In this document: piece after piece, positions 1 through 10,844 of the stretch
Position numbering within the stretch: the first letter of the stretch is position 1
Layout of the letters: every line of letters begins with the position of its first letter
Assembly: GCF_016919175.1 (NCBI RefSeq)
Contig: NZ_JAFFPU010000041.1
Coordinates: 1 to 64,000 of the forward strand
Length of the DNA: 64,000 nucleotides
Direction of reading: 5' to 3'
Source of the DNA: Leptospira ainlahdjerensis
Lineage (GTDB): Bacteria > Spirochaetota > Leptospiria > Leptospirales > Leptospiraceae
Position numbers and translations under genes: made by a program
The notes under the pieces: model-generated
Seen by the model: only the letters and a program-made list of their open reading frames with translations
Databases searched by the model: none
What the model was told of the DNA's origin: nothing

Positions 1-60
1 TCTTTTTCCTCCTCTAAGATTCCCGACGATCTGACTTACTTGACTGTGGATATAATGTAG
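1..60 (+). CDS. 3' end of a SpoIIE-type phosphatase-like gene (partial)
   Basis: Frame 1 of the first 60 bases encodes a 19-residue tail ending in a TAG stop. The tail (KIPDDLTYLTVDIM at its end) is identical to the C-terminus of the convergent phosphatase gene at 167-2107. The PDDLT motif belongs to the PP2C/SpoIIE catalytic fold. Either a convergent paralogue with an identical 3' end lies to the left of the window, or only the gene tail was copied in inverted orientation. The rest is outside the window, so a complete gene is unproven. Confidence 0.5.
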   Translation, partial: SFSSSKIPDDLTYLTVDIM

Positions 61-77
61 AAATTCCTTTCTTACAT
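1..77 (+). repeat. Left arm of a perfect 77-bp inverted repeat
   Basis: Bases 1-77 are the exact reverse complement of 150-226. The arm contains the last 19 codons of the phosphatase gene, its stop codon and 17 bases of 3' flank. The arms are separated by a 72-bp spacer. The left boundary is unknown because the repeat reaches the window edge. Confidence 0.95.
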
Positions 78-149
78 TTCGCACAAAATCAAATCCCCAC
101 TCCAACCCGTTTCTTCGAAACGTTCTTGGCGCGGAGATTTCTACGGCTC

Positions 150-226
150 ATGTAAGAAAGGAATTTCTACATTATATCCACAGTCAAGTAAGTCAGATCG
201 TCGGGAATCTTAGAGGAGGAAAAAGA
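150..226 (-). repeat. Right arm of the perfect 77-bp inverted repeat
   Basis: This is the exact reverse complement of bases 1-77. It comprises the 3' end of the minus-strand phosphatase gene plus 17 bases downstream. Identity stops at base 149 on the spacer side and cannot be followed past 226 because its partner runs out of the window. Confidence 0.95.
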
Positions 227-2107
227 TCGCACCGTCGCCAAAATTTCTTCGTTTAGATTTCTAGGATTTAGAAAGAAATTATTTTTCAAAACTTCCAGAA
301 GTCTCCTTTCTCCGAAAATCTCCCTCTCCGGACTGAGGGCTTCCGTGACCCCGTCCGTATAAAAGAAAAATCGGTCCCCGGTTTTGAGCGCAATCGTATA
401 GGTTTCGGGCTCGATCGTCTTCAACATTCCCAAGATCATTCCTCTTCCTTTTAGAAATTCCGGTTCCGCCTGATCTTCTCGAATCAAAACGGGCGGAGGA
501 TGTCCCGCGACTGAATATCGAAATTCTTCCTTTTCAAGATCGTATAAACAGACAAAAGCAGAGATGAAATTTTTCTCTAAGACCTGAAACATACGGTTGT
601 TCAATTCGGAAAGGATACGGGAAGGTTCCTCCATCTTTCGACTCAGCTCCAAAAACGAAACCTTGAGCATCGAAGAAACCAAAGCGGAAGCTACCCCGTG
701 TCCCAAAACGTCGCAGAGAATAAACATTATCTTTTTCTCATTTAGAATATGATAATCTAAAAAATCACCGCCGACCTGATCGACAGGAATATAAACCGAG
801 TTGACTGACAAACGATGGATTCTCCCGTCGAGTTTAGGGATCAGTCTCGTCTGAAGATTCGCCGCCATTCCCAATTCCTCGTGAAGAATCCGATTTTGTT
901 TTTTCAACTCTTCGGTTCTTTTTTCCACCTTAGCTTCCAGGGTGACGTTTAATTTTTTAAGTTCGGAATGGGCCCTCGCGTTTTGATACGAAATACTCAC
1001 GGCTCCGGAAATCAAAAGTGCGAAAAAACCGTACTGGGATAAGAATATATTCTTACCGGAAACGTTATCCAAAACGACGTCGATGATCGCAAAAACCGCA
1101 AGTAACCCCACTCCACCCACCATGATCAACGCTTCCATGAGTTTTTTTCTCAACTCGGAATAAAAGATCGGAACCAGAAGTAAGAACATGGAAAACAAAA
1201 TTCCTTCCCATGCATACACGAGCAAAACCCTCTGTGTCCCATCGAGTTCAAGAAGATGCAAAGCTCCGATCACAAGACTATACTTCATAATCATCTTAGC
1301 CGCAGTTCCGGTTTTTTTCCGAAACAACGCATACAAAAAATATAATATACAAGTCGGAAAAACCGTTTGAGCCAAAAAAAACGATCTTGACAAAACTCCA
1401 AAGGGAATGTCGATGTAATGCATCTTATGAAGAAGAGGGAGTCTCCAAAAAACGAAAAGAACGGCGGATAACGCAAGAAAAATACTAGCTCTGGAATAAC
1501 GGTTGAGAGAATACGAAATAGACTGTTGTAAAAAAACTCCTAGGAATAAAACGATCAACACGAGTTGAAGAGCGTCTTCCTGAATCAAAGCGTCTTTGAG
1601 CTCGTCGAAGTCGCCTAACTTGGGAATACTCCTAAAAATTCCGCAGTGAAAACCGAGCTCTTGACATTCGATTTCGATTCGAATCGTATTTTTCTTTCCT
1701 CTTTCAACCCATTCGAGAGGAATTTTATACAATCGACTTCGAAACCAAGCGGGAGAATACGGATCGATCTCGCCCGTTTTACCGATCAGTTTTTCGTTAA
1801 AAAAAACTCTGTCGGCCGACTGAATTCTATCTAAAAAAATTCCTTGAGAACCGGAAGGCGCCGTATTCGGATATTCTATCGAGATCGTATAATAGCCCTT
1901 AAGCGGAATGTCCAAACCTTGGCTTGTTAAACCGACCCCCGGAAGAACGGGCTTAAAAATTCTACCGTCTACGTTATGATATTCCCATCCTTCGCTTAAT
2001 AACTGAACCTTTTCCGGATCGATCGGTTCCGAGTATACTGCGAAGGGAATTAGACATAATAGAATTAATCCGAATAAAATCGGTTTCATACAAAAAGAGG
2101 GGATCAA
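167..2107 (-). CDS. 7TM membrane sensor with SpoIIE-family (PP2C) serine phosphatase domain
   Basis: A 646-residue inner-membrane signalling protein. It has an N-terminal signal peptide (about 1-26), an extracytoplasmic beta-rich 7TMR-DISM-like domain (about 30-175), seven membrane helices (about 180-385), a coiled coil rich in K and E (about 390-420) and a C-terminal PP2C/SpoIIE phosphatase domain. Phosphatase motifs visible are GGDFLD, CDVLGHG, GHPPP, TDGVTEA and PDDLT, which supply the metal-binding aspartates. Such proteins normally dephosphorylate an anti-sigma-factor antagonist; no partner is seen nearby. The start is a TTG at 2105-2107 with GGAG (2113-2116 complement) five bases upstream; an ATG six codons later lacks a ribosome binding site. 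Its last 60 bases are duplicated inverted at 1-60. Confidence 0.85.
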   Translation of the reverse strand: MIPSFCMKPILFGLILLCLIPFAVYSEPIDPEKVQLLSEGWEYHNVDGRIFKPVLPGVGLTSQGLDIPLKGYYTISIEYPNTAPSGSQGIFLDRIQSADRVFFNEKLIGKTGEIDPYSPAWFRSRLYKIPLEWVERGKKNTIRIEIECQELGFHCGIFRSIPKLGDFDELKDALIQEDALQLVLIVLFLGVFLQQSISYSLNRYSRASIFLALSAVLFVFWRLPLLHKMHYIDIPFGVLSRSFFLAQTVFPTCILYFLYALFRKKTGTAAKMIMKYSLVIGALHLLELDGTQRVLLVYAWEGILFSMFLLLVPIFYSELRKKLMEALIMVGGVGLLAVFAIIDVVLDNVSGKNIFLSQYGFFALLISGAVSISYQNARAHSELKKLNVTLEAKVEKRTEELKKQNRILHEELGMAANLQTRLIPKLDGRIHRLSVNSVYIPVDQVGGDFLDYHILNEKKIMFILCDVLGHGVASALVSSMLKVSFLELSRKMEEPSRILSELNNRMFQVLEKNFISAFVCLYDLEKEEFRYSVAGHPPPVLIREDQAEPEFLKGRGMILGMLKTIEPETYTIALKTGDRFFFYTDGVTEALSPEREIFGERRLLEVLKNNFFLNPRNLNEEILATVRSFSSSKIPDDLTYLTVDIM

Positions 2108-2170
2108 ACTAACTCCGCGTATGCGGCTGTAAAGTTAAATTTAGATTGGAAATAAAAGAATGAAAGAAGG

Positions 2171-3238
2171 CTACGAAGGAAAGAGCGTAGATTCCAGTTC
2201 TTCTGAGTTTTGTTTTTTCTTTTGAGAGGGAATGAAATCTAACGCGGACTCGGGAATCTCTCTTATTGCTTCAAACAAAAGATCTCGGGAATAATCGGAA
2301 AACATTTTCTCGGTAAGAATTCTTCGATAACTGCGCGCGCCCTTCTCCGCGTGAAACAAACCCAAAAGATGTTTTAAAACAAAGTGAGGTTTTGCATTCG
2401 TGTTGTTTAAAAGAAAACGATCGATATAATCCTGCATTCGTTTCAGAATTTCTCTTCGACTCAAAGGCAAAGTATCGTCTTGAAAAAACAAAGAGTCGAT
2501 TTCCGAAAAAAGAAAGGGCGTTTCATAAGCGGCTCTTCCGATCATCACTCCGTCGTTCTTCTTCAATCTTTCTCGAATTTCTTCGTAAGATCGGATTCCT
2601 CCGTTGATTTCAACGATCAGATCCGGAAACGTTTGTTTGATCCGTTCCACGTCCAAATAACGCAAAGGAGGAATCTGTCGATTTTGTGCTGGAGAAAGAC
2701 CTCCTAAGATCGCGATCCTAGCGTGGATGATAAAACGTCTGACGCCGGCTTTCTTTACCGTTTCCACAAAACGACAGAGGTCTTCAAAAGTTTCCTTTCC
2801 TGGAATCCCGATTCTACACTTAACCGTTATAGGAATGGAAACGGACGCGTCCATAGCGGCAACGAGCTCGGCGACCTTCTCCGGGGTTTCCATAAGACAA
2901 GCGCCGAAGTTACCTTCTCTCACACGATCGCTCGGGCAACCTACATTCAGATTGACCTCAGAATATCCGTAGTCTTCACTGATCTTGGAACATTCCGCAA
3001 GGGACTTTGGGTTATCACCTCCCAACTGGATCGCAAGCGGTAATTCTTCCGGATTGTAAGATAAGAATCGTTTTCTATCTCCGTGAAGAATCGCGCCCGT
3101 ATGAATCATCTCCGTATAAAGAAACGTATGTTTGGAAATCATTCTAAAAAGAAAACGGAAATGACGATCGGTCCAGTCCATCATAGGAGCCAGAGAAACC
3201 GGATACGGTTTAGGAATTTTTGCGTCGATCTCGATCAT
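2171..3238 (-). CDS. dusA: tRNA-dihydrouridine synthase, DusA type
   Basis: An FMN-dependent enzyme that reduces uridine to dihydrouridine in the D-loop of tRNA. The TIM-barrel N-terminus carries the [14 protein letters not shown] signature. NLNVGCPSD leads into the loop where the catalytic cysteine sits (C in GACLM), and INGGI and [10 protein letters not shown] are phosphate/FMN-binding segments typical of DusA. The length (about 355 residues) is normal. I use the ATG at 3238 because it has AGGAAG six bases upstream; an upstream in-frame start at 3280 has none and would overlap the divergent lipoprotein region further. It lies close to mnmC, another tRNA-modification gene, but on the opposite strand. 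Confidence 0.93.
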   Translation of the reverse strand: MIEIDAKIPKPYPVSLAPMMDWTDRHFRFLFRMISKHTFLYTEMIHTGAILHGDRKRFLSYNPEELPLAIQLGGDNPKSLAECSKISEDYGYSEVNLNVGCPSDRVREGNFGACLMETPEKVAELVAAMDASVSIPITVKCRIGIPGKETFEDLCRFVETVKKAGVRRFIIHARIAILGGLSPAQNRQIPPLRYLDVERIKQTFPDLIVEINGGIRSYEEIRERLKKNDGVMIGRAAYETPFLFSEIDSLFFQDDTLPLSRREILKRMQDYIDRFLLNNTNAKPHFVLKHLLGLFHAEKGARSYRRILTEKMFSDYSRDLLFEAIREIPESALDFIPSQKKKQNSEELESTLFPS

Positions 3239-3330
3239 ACAACTTCCTACCAGATTTTTTTTTCTACGGCCTTCGGTCAAGGATCCTCCGTCCTACCTTC
3301 GACTGGCCATCACGCGGGAATCGAAAAACG

Positions 3331-4323
3331 ATGACTTTCCCGAAGAGAAATCTCCGATGTTCCGCCGTCTTTCGATTCTCGGCCCCAAGAATACGAATTT
3401 CGTTTTTCCTGATTCTTCTTTTTTTCCAATATTCTTGTAGAACCTTAGAATCTTTTTTTGAAACGATCGTGCTTACGGGAGGTGTGGATTCCACACGTTT
3501 GACTTTTTCCACACACTATAGTCCTTTGGAAAACCTAGTTCGTACCGCCGCGGGAAGTAAGGAAGTCGCTGACACGGATCGACGCGTAAACCAAGATCCG
3601 TTTAAATCGGTGCCGTTTTATACGATCGGATCGATTCCAAGAAGAATTCCGGGAACTCCGTTCGAAGGATATATGAAGGTTCTAAACTACATGGCCTACG
3701 GATTTACGCTGACCGCGCCGAGAACTTTTCGAGGAAATTTATTGAACTTTCCGGACGACGGACGTGTTGCGGCTAACGTTTTAGAACATGTCGTTTACGG
3801 CCTCTATCCTCTTCCGGATCCCTTCGGAAGAAAAGCCGAATATCTCTACGCGGACTATCAGGCTTATGCAACGATCTATCTCGCGTTTTTGGAATTTCTA
3901 AATTGGAATTTAGGGATTGGAATCAATGTAGGATTCAGCATCTACGACTTCGACGTATTGGAAAAAGAGTTGAGAATCTCCTCAACCAGAAATCGAGTTC
4001 GTTTCGTTTCCGGACTTCGATTGTTATACGAATACAATATCGGAAGATTTTTCGAAGATTCGATCTTTTATAATACTTATCTTTACTTTGAAGTTTCGAA
4101 TCTTTCGACTCTGGAAAGGGATCCGATCAAACAAACGATTCCGACTTCCACCGGAGGAGCCGTACCCGATCTCTATCTCACGATGGACACATATCGAATC
4201 GGAGTTCGAAAAGAAATTCAATTGTCCCCTCCCCAATCCGAAGAATCCTTGAGAAAAGACAGTGGCCCTGCGCGGGAATCTTCTCCGCCGAAACAAACCG
4301 AGCCGGTGCCGCCTAGAATCTGA
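3331..4323 (+). CDS. Putative lipoprotein of unknown function
   Basis: Not recognised as a known family. The N-terminus is basic, followed by a hydrophobic run ([12 protein letters not shown]) that ends in a cysteine at residue 36, a relaxed spirochaetal lipobox, so it is probably an outer-membrane or periplasmic lipoprotein. The body is rich in aromatic residues and alternating beta-like segments, and the C-terminal 30 residues are a Pro/Ser/Glu-rich tail. The ATG at 3331 gives the shortest plausible signal peptide; the open frame extends upstream to 3220, overlapping the dusA 5' end, so the start is uncertain. The stop (TGA at 4321-4323) overlaps the mnmC start by one base, so the two are likely co-transcribed and translationally coupled. 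Confidence 0.65.
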   Translation: MTFPKRNLRCSAVFRFSAPRIRISFFLILLFFQYSCRTLESFFETIVLTGGVDSTRLTFSTHYSPLENLVRTAAGSKEVADTDRRVNQDPFKSVPFYTIGSIPRRIPGTPFEGYMKVLNYMAYGFTLTAPRTFRGNLLNFPDDGRVAANVLEHVVYGLYPLPDPFGRKAEYLYADYQAYATIYLAFLEFLNWNLGIGINVGFSIYDFDVLEKELRISSTRNRVRFVSGLRLLYEYNIGRFFEDSIFYNTYLYFEVSNLSTLERDPIKQTIPTSTGGAVPDLYLTMDTYRIGVRKEIQLSPPQSEESLRKDSGPARESSPPKQTEPVPPRI

Positions 4324-6284
4324 TGTTGTCATGGAAAGAAAATCTAACTCCGGTCTCCGAAGAGTTCGGAGACATTTACTTTTCTCCGGAAAACGGCTTG
4401 GAAGAAACCAAACACGTCTTTATCGAAGGAAACAATCTCACACAAAGATGGAAAGATCCGAGTCTGCAAAATTCGTTTGTAATCTTAGAATTGGGATTCG
4501 GAACCGGTCTCAACTTCCTAACGACTTGGAAAGAATATTCCGAACACAAAAATCGTTTTCGACTTCATTATATTTCCGTTGAAAAGTTTCCTCTAAACAA
4601 GGAGGAAATCTCCAAGGCCCTCTCGGTTTTTCCGGCGCTTCGAACGATCCAGGAAGAATTTCTCGATTCTTATCAAGACCTCGTTTCCGGAATGAATTAC
4701 TTTCGATTTCAAAACGGAAAGATACATCTAACACTTTACCTCGGAGACGTCAAAGACGCGTTAGCCGAAATCTCAGGAAAAGCGGACGCGATCTTTTTGG
4801 ACGGATTTGCACCTTCCAAAAATCCGGAGATGTGGGAAGAATCAAACCTGATCCGACTAAGACGTGTTTGCAAACCGGGAACCACCTTCTCAACGTTCAC
4901 GGTTGCAAGAATGGTTCGTGACTCTTTGACGACCTGCGGATTCGAACTCGAAAAACGGCCCGGATTCGGAAGAAAAAGAGAAATGCTCGCGGGAAACTAT
5001 TCTCGAAACGAAAACGACTCGGAAGAATCCACTCCCAAAGAAAAACCTTGGTGCAGACGTTCTTTTTCCGATCGAGAAACAAAAACCGCCGCTATCATCG
5101 GAGCCGGAATCGCGGGTTCAGCCTTGGCGTATTCCTTAACGGAACGAGGAGTTCGAGTGACGTTGATTGACCCTTCCGGGATCGCAAACGAAGCCTCCGG
5201 AATTCCAGGAGCGATTTCCCATCCTCATATCACGAAACTTCCGACTTCCGCGAGCCTTTTCACGTTACGCGCCTTTCGATACGCCTTGCAGTTTTTATCT
5301 TCTTTTGCCGGTAAAAAAGAATTCGAAGCCTCAGGTCTTTTTCACGGAGTCACCGAGGAGATGAGTTCCGAAAGATTTCGGAAGGGACTGGAGAATCATC
5401 ACCTTTCGGAAAAGATCGCGGCTTGGAAAGAAATATCGGAAAACTCACGAAAAGAAAACGATCTTCAAGAGGAAATCGGAGAAGGTGTTTTTTTTCCGAA
5501 AGGATTCTGGACGCAACCGAACTCGATCGCGAAAAAAATGGCGAACCGGTCTACGATCGAGTTGATCCGAAAAAAAGCGGTTCTGGTTCAACCAGACGGA
5601 GACGGATGGAAGGTCGTATTATCGGAAACCGAAGGAAAGATACATTCTGATTGTGTTATATTCTGTAATTCTTATGGAATTGGAGAGCTTTTAAATCCCA
5701 TTTTAGGGGAAGAATTTCTACCGATCAAAAAAGTCCGAGGACAATTATCGGTTTTAAGAGAAACAAAAACTTCCTCCCGATTTCCAAATATTCTCTGCGC
5801 CGAACATTATCTCACTCCCTCCATCAATGGAGAACATATCCTCGGTTCCACATTTGACGAATTTGATCTCGATCCAAAAACGAGAACAAAGGACACAAAG
5901 GAACTTCTACAATACGTGCAAAAAAAGTATCCGAGCCTTGGATGGAACGAAGAATCGATCGTTTATGAAAGAGTAGGATTTCGGGCGCAAACTCCGGACC
6001 GTTTCCCGATTTTAGGTCCGGTCTTTTCCCCTCAAGATTTCACAAAACGGTATCAAGGAATCGAACTTCCCCGCAACCGCAAACAAAGTTATCCGGTCTT
6101 AAAAACGATTCCCGGTCTTTTTGTTTTCGGGGCTTTGGGTTCTCGAGGAATTTTAAGCTCTTTTTTGGGTGCGGAGATTTTAGCCTCTTTGATACTGGAT
6201 GAACCCGCTCCCGTCGAAACCTCGTTATTAGAATCCTTGCATCCGAGTCGATTCTTATATCGAAAAATTCGAACCCAAGGATAA
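4323..6284 (+). CDS. mnmC: Bifunctional tRNA mnm5s2U34 biosynthesis protein MnmC
   Basis: Two fused enzymes complete 5-methylaminomethyl-2-thiouridine at the wobble position of tRNAs for Lys, Glu, Gln and others. Residues 1 to about 235 are the SAM-dependent methyltransferase (MnmC2; [11 protein letters not shown] is the SAM-binding loop and [14 protein letters not shown] the family signature). Residues from about 255 to 640 are the FAD-dependent demodification oxidoreductase (MnmC1), starting with the Rossmann motif [15 protein letters not shown] and ending with the [12 protein letters not shown]-binding segment. Its 653 residues match the family. The ATG overlaps the upstream lipoprotein stop. 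Confidence 0.95.
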   Translation: MLSWKENLTPVSEEFGDIYFSPENGLEETKHVFIEGNNLTQRWKDPSLQNSFVILELGFGTGLNFLTTWKEYSEHKNRFRLHYISVEKFPLNKEEISKALSVFPALRTIQEEFLDSYQDLVSGMNYFRFQNGKIHLTLYLGDVKDALAEISGKADAIFLDGFAPSKNPEMWEESNLIRLRRVCKPGTTFSTFTVARMVRDSLTTCGFELEKRPGFGRKREMLAGNYSRNENDSEESTPKEKPWCRRSFSDRETKTAAIIGAGIAGSALAYSLTERGVRVTLIDPSGIANEASGIPGAISHPHITKLPTSASLFTLRAFRYALQFLSSFAGKKEFEASGLFHGVTEEMSSERFRKGLENHHLSEKIAAWKEISENSRKENDLQEEIGEGVFFPKGFWTQPNSIAKKMANRSTIELIRKKAVLVQPDGDGWKVVLSETEGKIHSDCVIFCNSYGIGELLNPILGEEFLPIKKVRGQLSVLRETKTSSRFPNILCAEHYLTPSINGEHILGSTFDEFDLDPKTRTKDTKELLQYVQKKYPSLGWNEESIVYERVGFRAQTPDRFPILGPVFSPQDFTKRYQGIELPRNRKQSYPVLKTIPGLFVFGALGSRGILSSFLGAEILASLILDEPAPVETSLLESLHPSRFLYRKIRTQG

Positions 6285-6450
6285 ATCCTCGAACCTTTGT
6301 CGGAACGCGGACGAGAACTTTCTCTCTTGCGAGGAAGACGGCGATTTCGGAATTAGATGAGCGGGAGAATTCCGACGATTTGCGGAAAAAAATAAATATC
6401 GATCCACACGGTTCCAAATCCATTGAAAGAAATTTACGAAAACGGATTCT

Positions 6451-8325
6451 ATGAACTCAGAAGCAGACAAAAAGTTTAAAGATTTAGAATCGGCTCTCAA
6501 AGAAGTCTGGGGGCTTTCTCATTTTAGAAAGGGGCAAAAGGAAGCGATCGAATCCGTAATCGAAGGAAACGACACGTTAGTCATCCTTCCCACTGGAGGA
6601 GGCAAGTCACTTATCTATCAGCTCCCGTCGGTTTTAGAGGAAGGATCTCTCACACTCGTCATATCTCCTCTGATCGCTCTTATGAAAGACCAAGTGGATT
6701 CTCTCAAAGCAAAGGGGATCACGGCGGAATATTGCAATTCCACACAGGACGACCTCGAACAATTGCGGATTCTGAGCCGGGCAGTAACCGGTAAAATCCA
6801 AATTCTTTATTTGTCTCCGGAAAAAGCTTTGAGCAGACAGGTGCTCGAAATTCTTCCCAAACTTCCTCTCAAAAGAATCGCCGTAGACGAAGCTCATTGT
6901 GTTTCCCAATGGGGCCACGACTTCAGACCCGAATACAGAAAACTCTACGAACTCCGGGATAAATTTCCGAAAAAAATTCCGGTCATTGCGTTAACCGCTA
7001 CAGCTACACAAAGGGTCATCAAAGACATTTCCGATTCATTGGGACTCAAAGAACCGGCGCTCATCAAAGGAAGTTTTTACAGGGAAAATTTGAACTTCTC
7101 CATTCTTTTTCCTCAAAACGAGACCTTCCGTGAAAGCCAACTCTTGAAAATTCTCATCCGAGGTAATTTTCAAAAATCGACGAGCGGAAGAGCGATCATC
7201 TACTGCGCGACGAGGCAGAAGGTGGAATCAGTTTATGATTTCCTAAAGAAGAATGGATTCAAAGTCGGCAAGTATCACGCGGGAAGAACCGATTCAAGTC
7301 GAGAAAAAGCGCAGGACGGTTATTCCACCGGAAAGACAAACGTTCTCGTCGCGACGAATGCGTTCGGAATGGGTCTCGATAGCCCTGACGTAAGAATGGT
7401 GATTCATTACCAGACCCCAGCGTCTCTGGAAAGTTATTATCAAGAAGCGGGAAGGGCCGGAAGGGACGGAAAGGACTCGGATTGTATTCTATTCTATCAT
7501 CCATCCGATCTTGTTACGCAGAGTTTTATCATCGGAAAAGAATCCAATCGTAAGGGAGGAGAAACTCTTCTTTCTTACGTGAAAGAATACGCAATCTCCA
7601 ATCAATGCAGACAACAAATCCTTTGTTCCTATTTCGGAGAAGAAATCCCGGAATGTAAAACCTGCGATATCTGTTTAGAGAAAGAATCCGAAGAGGAACT
7701 TCCGATTTCAGGAAGAGAGGAATTTCTCCAAAGGGAAGAAGAAAAAAAACAAAAAAAAGAACAAAAGGAAAAATACGATTTTTCAAAGGAAGAATTGAGA
7801 ACGATCGAAGAATTGCTCGAACTCATTCCGGGAAAATTCGGAAAAAGAATGATAGCCGGAGTTTTGAGAGGTTCGCGCTCGAACGAAATTCTTAGAAAAA
7901 AATTGGATCGAACTCCGATGTACGGATCCTTACGTTCTATTTCCGAAGAAGCCATCTTAAGAATCATAGACGAATGGATCTCCGAAAAAAAAGTAAAAAT
8001 CGTCGGAGATAAATATCCGAAACTCATCCTCGCTTCCACTGTGATCGTAAAGACTCCCCGCAAAAAAAAGGAAGAGGACTCGAACTCAGAACGAAAAACG
8101 ATTCCGGCAAAAAACGTAGTCCAAGAACTCAAGAACTTTCGAGATAGAGAAGCAAGAAGAAGAAAGTGGAAAAAGTTTATGGTTCTCCAAAATCCTGTGA
8201 TCGCGGAAATCGCCAAGTCAATGCCCGAAACTCCGGAAGAACTTTCTCTCATCAAAGGAATGGGTTCCGCCAAAGTCGAAAAATTCGGAAATGATATTTT
8301 AAGAATATTAGAAAAATGGAAATAA
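6451..8325 (+). CDS. recQ: ATP-dependent DNA helicase RecQ
   Basis: A 3'-5' superfamily-2 helicase that unwinds recombination intermediates and stalled forks. Walker A is at about residues 46-53 (LPTGGGKS), the DEAH box and aromatic-rich loop follow ([18 protein letters not shown]), then helicase motifs V and VI ([21 protein letters not shown]). The RecQ zinc-binding cysteines are in [10 protein letters not shown] and CKTCDIC. A lysine-rich linker leads to a C-terminal HRDC-like domain ([19 protein letters not shown]). Its last 32 bases form half of the direct repeat that flanks the cassette at 8.3-13.2 kb and in opposite sense resemble the end of dinB, so recQ and dinB probably once overlapped tail to tail. 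Confidence 0.95.
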   Translation: MNSEADKKFKDLESALKEVWGLSHFRKGQKEAIESVIEGNDTLVILPTGGGKSLIYQLPSVLEEGSLTLVISPLIALMKDQVDSLKAKGITAEYCNSTQDDLEQLRILSRAVTGKIQILYLSPEKALSRQVLEILPKLPLKRIAVDEAHCVSQWGHDFRPEYRKLYELRDKFPKKIPVIALTATATQRVIKDISDSLGLKEPALIKGSFYRENLNFSILFPQNETFRESQLLKILIRGNFQKSTSGRAIIYCATRQKVESVYDFLKKNGFKVGKYHAGRTDSSREKAQDGYSTGKTNVLVATNAFGMGLDSPDVRMVIHYQTPASLESYYQEAGRAGRDGKDSDCILFYHPSDLVTQSFIIGKESNRKGGETLLSYVKEYAISNQCRQQILCSYFGEEIPECKTCDICLEKESEEELPISGREEFLQREEEKKQKKEQKEKYDFSKEELRTIEELLELIPGKFGKRMIAGVLRGSRSNEILRKKLDRTPMYGSLRSISEEAILRIIDEWISEKKVKIVGDKYPKLILASTVIVKTPRKKKEEDSNSERKTIPAKNVVQELKNFRDREARRRKWKKFMVLQNPVIAEIAKSMPETPEELSLIKGMGSAKVEKFGNDILRILEKWK

Positions 8326-8340
8326 CTTCGAATCTTCCTC
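8294..8340 (+). repeat. Left copy of the 47-bp direct repeat flanking the sigma-factor cassette
   Basis: The first 32 bases (8294-8325) are identical to 13170-13201, and 11 of the next 15 match 13202-13216. The copy contains the recQ 3' end. Read on the minus strand it still encodes [10 protein letters not shown] then stop, closely resembling the real DinB C-terminus EEEPSLFPFF encoded by the other copy. Confidence 0.9.
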
Positions 8341-8790
8341 TACGGAATGCGATCTCTTCTAAATTCGTAACACTTTCAGAAAAAATTTCCTGGTTTAACC
8401 TATTTTGCCCTTTCAGCGTTTTTGTCATTGTTCCATCTTAAAAAAAGAAGGAGATCCTACAACGGATGAGTTTCAGATCTATATGCGCATCCAAAAACTT
8501 TCGATACTCTACGGCTAATTTCAAAGTCTGATTTTTTTATCAAAAAAATTGTCTCAATTTAAGTAATAAGGCTCTTATCTTTAAATACGCTCAGATCCTT
8601 CCTACAATCGAAGCTCATTCTTTTTTCGAGAAAGTTTAATTTTTTAATTTTACGCAGTAATAATGTGGATCTCGGTGTCGGTACCGAAGTCGTCGCTTTT
8701 CAGCAAAAGGGAATTTTTTTTCCAAAGCTTGTCTCAATCGTTTTCGAACCTCTCTATATTTCTTTTGTGATTTCATTGGAGGTTAAGACG
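8326..8790. other. 465-bp AT-rich intergenic region
   Basis: It holds the outer part of the left direct repeat and the leader of the lipoprotein gene. A short similar sequence, TTGTCTCAAT, occurs at about 8550 and 8729. The longer reading frame starting at 8665 is not believed because the ATG at 8791 has a strong ribosome binding site (GGAGG at 8778-8782). No RNA gene is recognised. Confidence 0.5.
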
Positions 8791-9987
8791 ATGAAACAAG
8801 ACAAGAATAAATCTCACAGAAGAATAATGCAGATTACGGCTTTTGCAACCACTCTGTTGTTCTCGATTACGAGTTGCAAAAAGGACAAAAAAGACGATAC
8901 GAATCTATTGTTGATGGCGGCATTATTAGGCGGCAATAAGGCCGAATTCAAACTTACGAATTTGAACAAAATGGCCACGGGCAGAATTGGAAGCTCTCAG
9001 CAGGATAGATCATTACTTTATTCGAATCAGCTGGTTGATCTATCTGGAAACGATCCGTTACAATATGGAGACGGGGAAGCCGATGGTTTTACGGATCATT
9101 TCATGACTCCAAATTCTGCCGGCATAGAGGTTTGCCAAATCGTTGCGTACAAGTCGGTTGCAAAGGGAGGTCCCGCACCGGGAACTGAAACTTTGAAAAA
9201 TATAAACTGGAGCTTGCGCTTCGGTGGAGGTGAATACGGGCCTTGTTCGGGAATGTGGCCTGTCGGACTCACGGGTGGACAAAGTCAATTTTTAGATCTT
9301 CACAATCCGATTCCAAGTGAACTCTTGCAGGACTTTGATAGAATCGGAATCGTAGCCCACTCTTTCGTTTACTATTTGTCGACGGAACAAACATCCGATT
9401 CTTCTTATCGTTATGTAAGTTTATTTTTGAATAATTTAATTAAGGAAAATAATATCGTAGGTGGTAGCAGAAGAGGACGGGTCGGTACGAAAATATTTTC
9501 GAAAGGTTGTCCTGAAACATTGGTTTCTTCTAATAGATATATTTTCTTCAATCCAATGGAAATGATGTCTGCACAAGACTGTAGAATCTCGGAAGCAATG
9601 ATCGATTCAAAAAACGGATTATTCCTAACGAACTTGCCCTCAAAGGAAAATTTTTATAATCCGCCTATGTTTTCCGGTTCCGCTTATTCGGAAGAACTTA
9701 ATTTAGAATACAAATTGTCTCCTTCGGTGGCAGCAATGGATCCAAAAGATCCTTATATCATAGTAGTGCCGTTCGATACTTCGAAAGCAGGTGGAGGAAA
9801 GATATTGTTTGAGGTCTCCGTCGATAACGTCCTATTCTGGGACTCGAACGATGGAAACAATACATTTTCTCCTGAATCTGAGGTCGCCGATAGACCGAAT
9901 GGGACAAGTGGATCAGAAAATCTTACAAACAATGCCAGAAAAAACCTGATCTTCAATTTACCCACGATAACAAGTTCGCTAAAATAA
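8791..9987 (+). CDS. Putative surface lipoprotein in the recQ-dinB cassette
   Basis: A 398-residue protein of no recognised family. A basic n-region and hydrophobic segment (residues 12-28) end in ITSC with the lipid-acceptor cysteine at 29. They are followed by a lysine/aspartate-rich stretch and the [10 protein letters not shown] segment common after the lipidation site of Leptospira lipoproteins. The rest looks like a secreted beta-rich domain. The KKDKKDD stretch right after the cysteine is of the kind thought to influence lipoprotein sorting in spirochaetes, though the direction is not predictable. The ATG follows GGAGG at ideal spacing. A strong hairpin (10011-10050) lies downstream, so it is probably transcribed alone. 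Confidence 0.7.
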   Translation: MKQDKNKSHRRIMQITAFATTLLFSITSCKKDKKDDTNLLLMAALLGGNKAEFKLTNLNKMATGRIGSSQQDRSLLYSNQLVDLSGNDPLQYGDGEADGFTDHFMTPNSAGIEVCQIVAYKSVAKGGPAPGTETLKNINWSLRFGGGEYGPCSGMWPVGLTGGQSQFLDLHNPIPSELLQDFDRIGIVAHSFVYYLSTEQTSDSSYRYVSLFLNNLIKENNIVGGSRRGRVGTKIFSKGCPETLVSSNRYIFFNPMEMMSAQDCRISEAMIDSKNGLFLTNLPSKENFYNPPMFSGSAYSEELNLEYKLSPSVAAMDPKDPYIIVVPFDTSKAGGGKILFEVSVDNVLFWDSNDGNNTFSPESEVADRPNGTSGSENLTNNARKNLIFNLPTITSSLK

Positions 9988-10320
9988 GAGACCAGGATTC
10001 GCAATGTGACTTCGAACACAGAAAGGAAAAAACTCCTTTCTGTGTTCGAATTTGAAAATCTCATCTAAATCAATGTCAGAACATGCAAACAATTTATAAT
10101 ACGAAAACGTATTTCAGATTTCAAAGTATTTTGAGAAAAGGCAGTGAATTTCCAAAAGATAAATTGCTAGGTTAAAAATAAAAATTGCCTCGATTAAAAC
10201 CCGACTAAGGATTTCCATTACGAAAAAGGATGTCTCGTTGAATTTCAAAATGGATGAGAAAATATTCAAGAGTTTCGCATCCTCCCGGATTTTTTATGCA
10301 TTTGAAAAGAAAAGGTTAAA
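9988..10320. other. 333-bp intergenic region upstream of the ECF sigma gene
   Basis: It begins with the hairpin at 10011-10050 that probably terminates the lipoprotein transcript. The rest is AT-rich and should contain the sigma-factor operon promoter, but no consensus is assigned. The sigma ATG is preceded by AAAGG. Confidence 0.5.
10011..10050 (+). terminator. Strong hairpin, probable terminator
   Basis: A perfect 17-bp stem (10011-10027 with 10034-10050) closes a 6-base loop. It sits 24 bases after the lipoprotein stop and is followed by TTTGAAAAT, a weak U-tract. The unusually long perfect stem could also act as an RNA stabiliser or protein site. Confidence 0.6.
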
Positions 10321-10842
10321 ATGAAGTTAAGTCCAGACCACGATTTTTCTTTGTTTTACCAAAAATACAATGAGGCGATTTATAAGGTCATTCGATATCT
10401 ATCGACCGACCCCGATGAAGTCGAAGACATAGCGCAAGAGGTATTTATCAATCTCTACAGAGCTTTTCCCAATTTTTCGGAAGAAAGGGGGACTTTTTAT
10501 ACTTGGGCGGCGGCCATTGCAAAAAATACCTACTTCACCTATCGTAAAAGTCGTAAAAAGGATTTGATTCTTGAAGAAAATGCTTCAATAGAATCACTCC
10601 GTGTGAAAGATGATTTTATACAGGATTTAGAGACTAAAATTTTAGAGGAAGAATTGAGAGAAATTGTCTCTTCTCTTCCGGAACCGGAAAAGAGCATTAT
10701 CCTTCTGAAAGAATTCAACAATTACACACTGGAGAAAACCTCGCAGGCTCTGAATATCTCTTCGAGAACCGTCAGTAGAAAATTATTAAAAGCCTTGGAT
10801 CTCCTCCGAGAAGAATTAGAAAGAAGAAAAGTGGCTTTGTAA
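10321..10842 (+). CDS. ECF-family RNA polymerase sigma factor
   Basis: A 173-residue group IV sigma-70 factor, which redirects RNA polymerase to a small regulon when released from an anti-sigma factor. Region 2 is at about residues 10-75 ([16 protein letters not shown] is the -10-recognising helix; [14 protein letters not shown] follows). Region 4 is at about 115-170 ([21 protein letters not shown], then the helix-turn-helix [17 protein letters not shown]). Region 3 is absent, as expected. Two bases separate its stop from the next gene, so sigma and anti-sigma are co-transcribed. The substrate signal is unknown. Confidence 0.92.
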   Translation: MKLSPDHDFSLFYQKYNEAIYKVIRYLSTDPDEVEDIAQEVFINLYRAFPNFSEERGTFYTWAAAIAKNTYFTYRKSRKKDLILEENASIESLRVKDDFIQDLETKILEEELREIVSSLPEPEKSIILLKEFNNYTLEKTSQALNISSRTVSRKLLKALDLLREELERRKVAL

Positions 10843-10844
10843 AG

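Noticed and set aside
7629..8273. A 214-codon minus-strand frame inside recQ
   Set aside because: Serine/phenylalanine-rich shadow of the lysine/glutamate-rich recQ region, typical antisense artefact.
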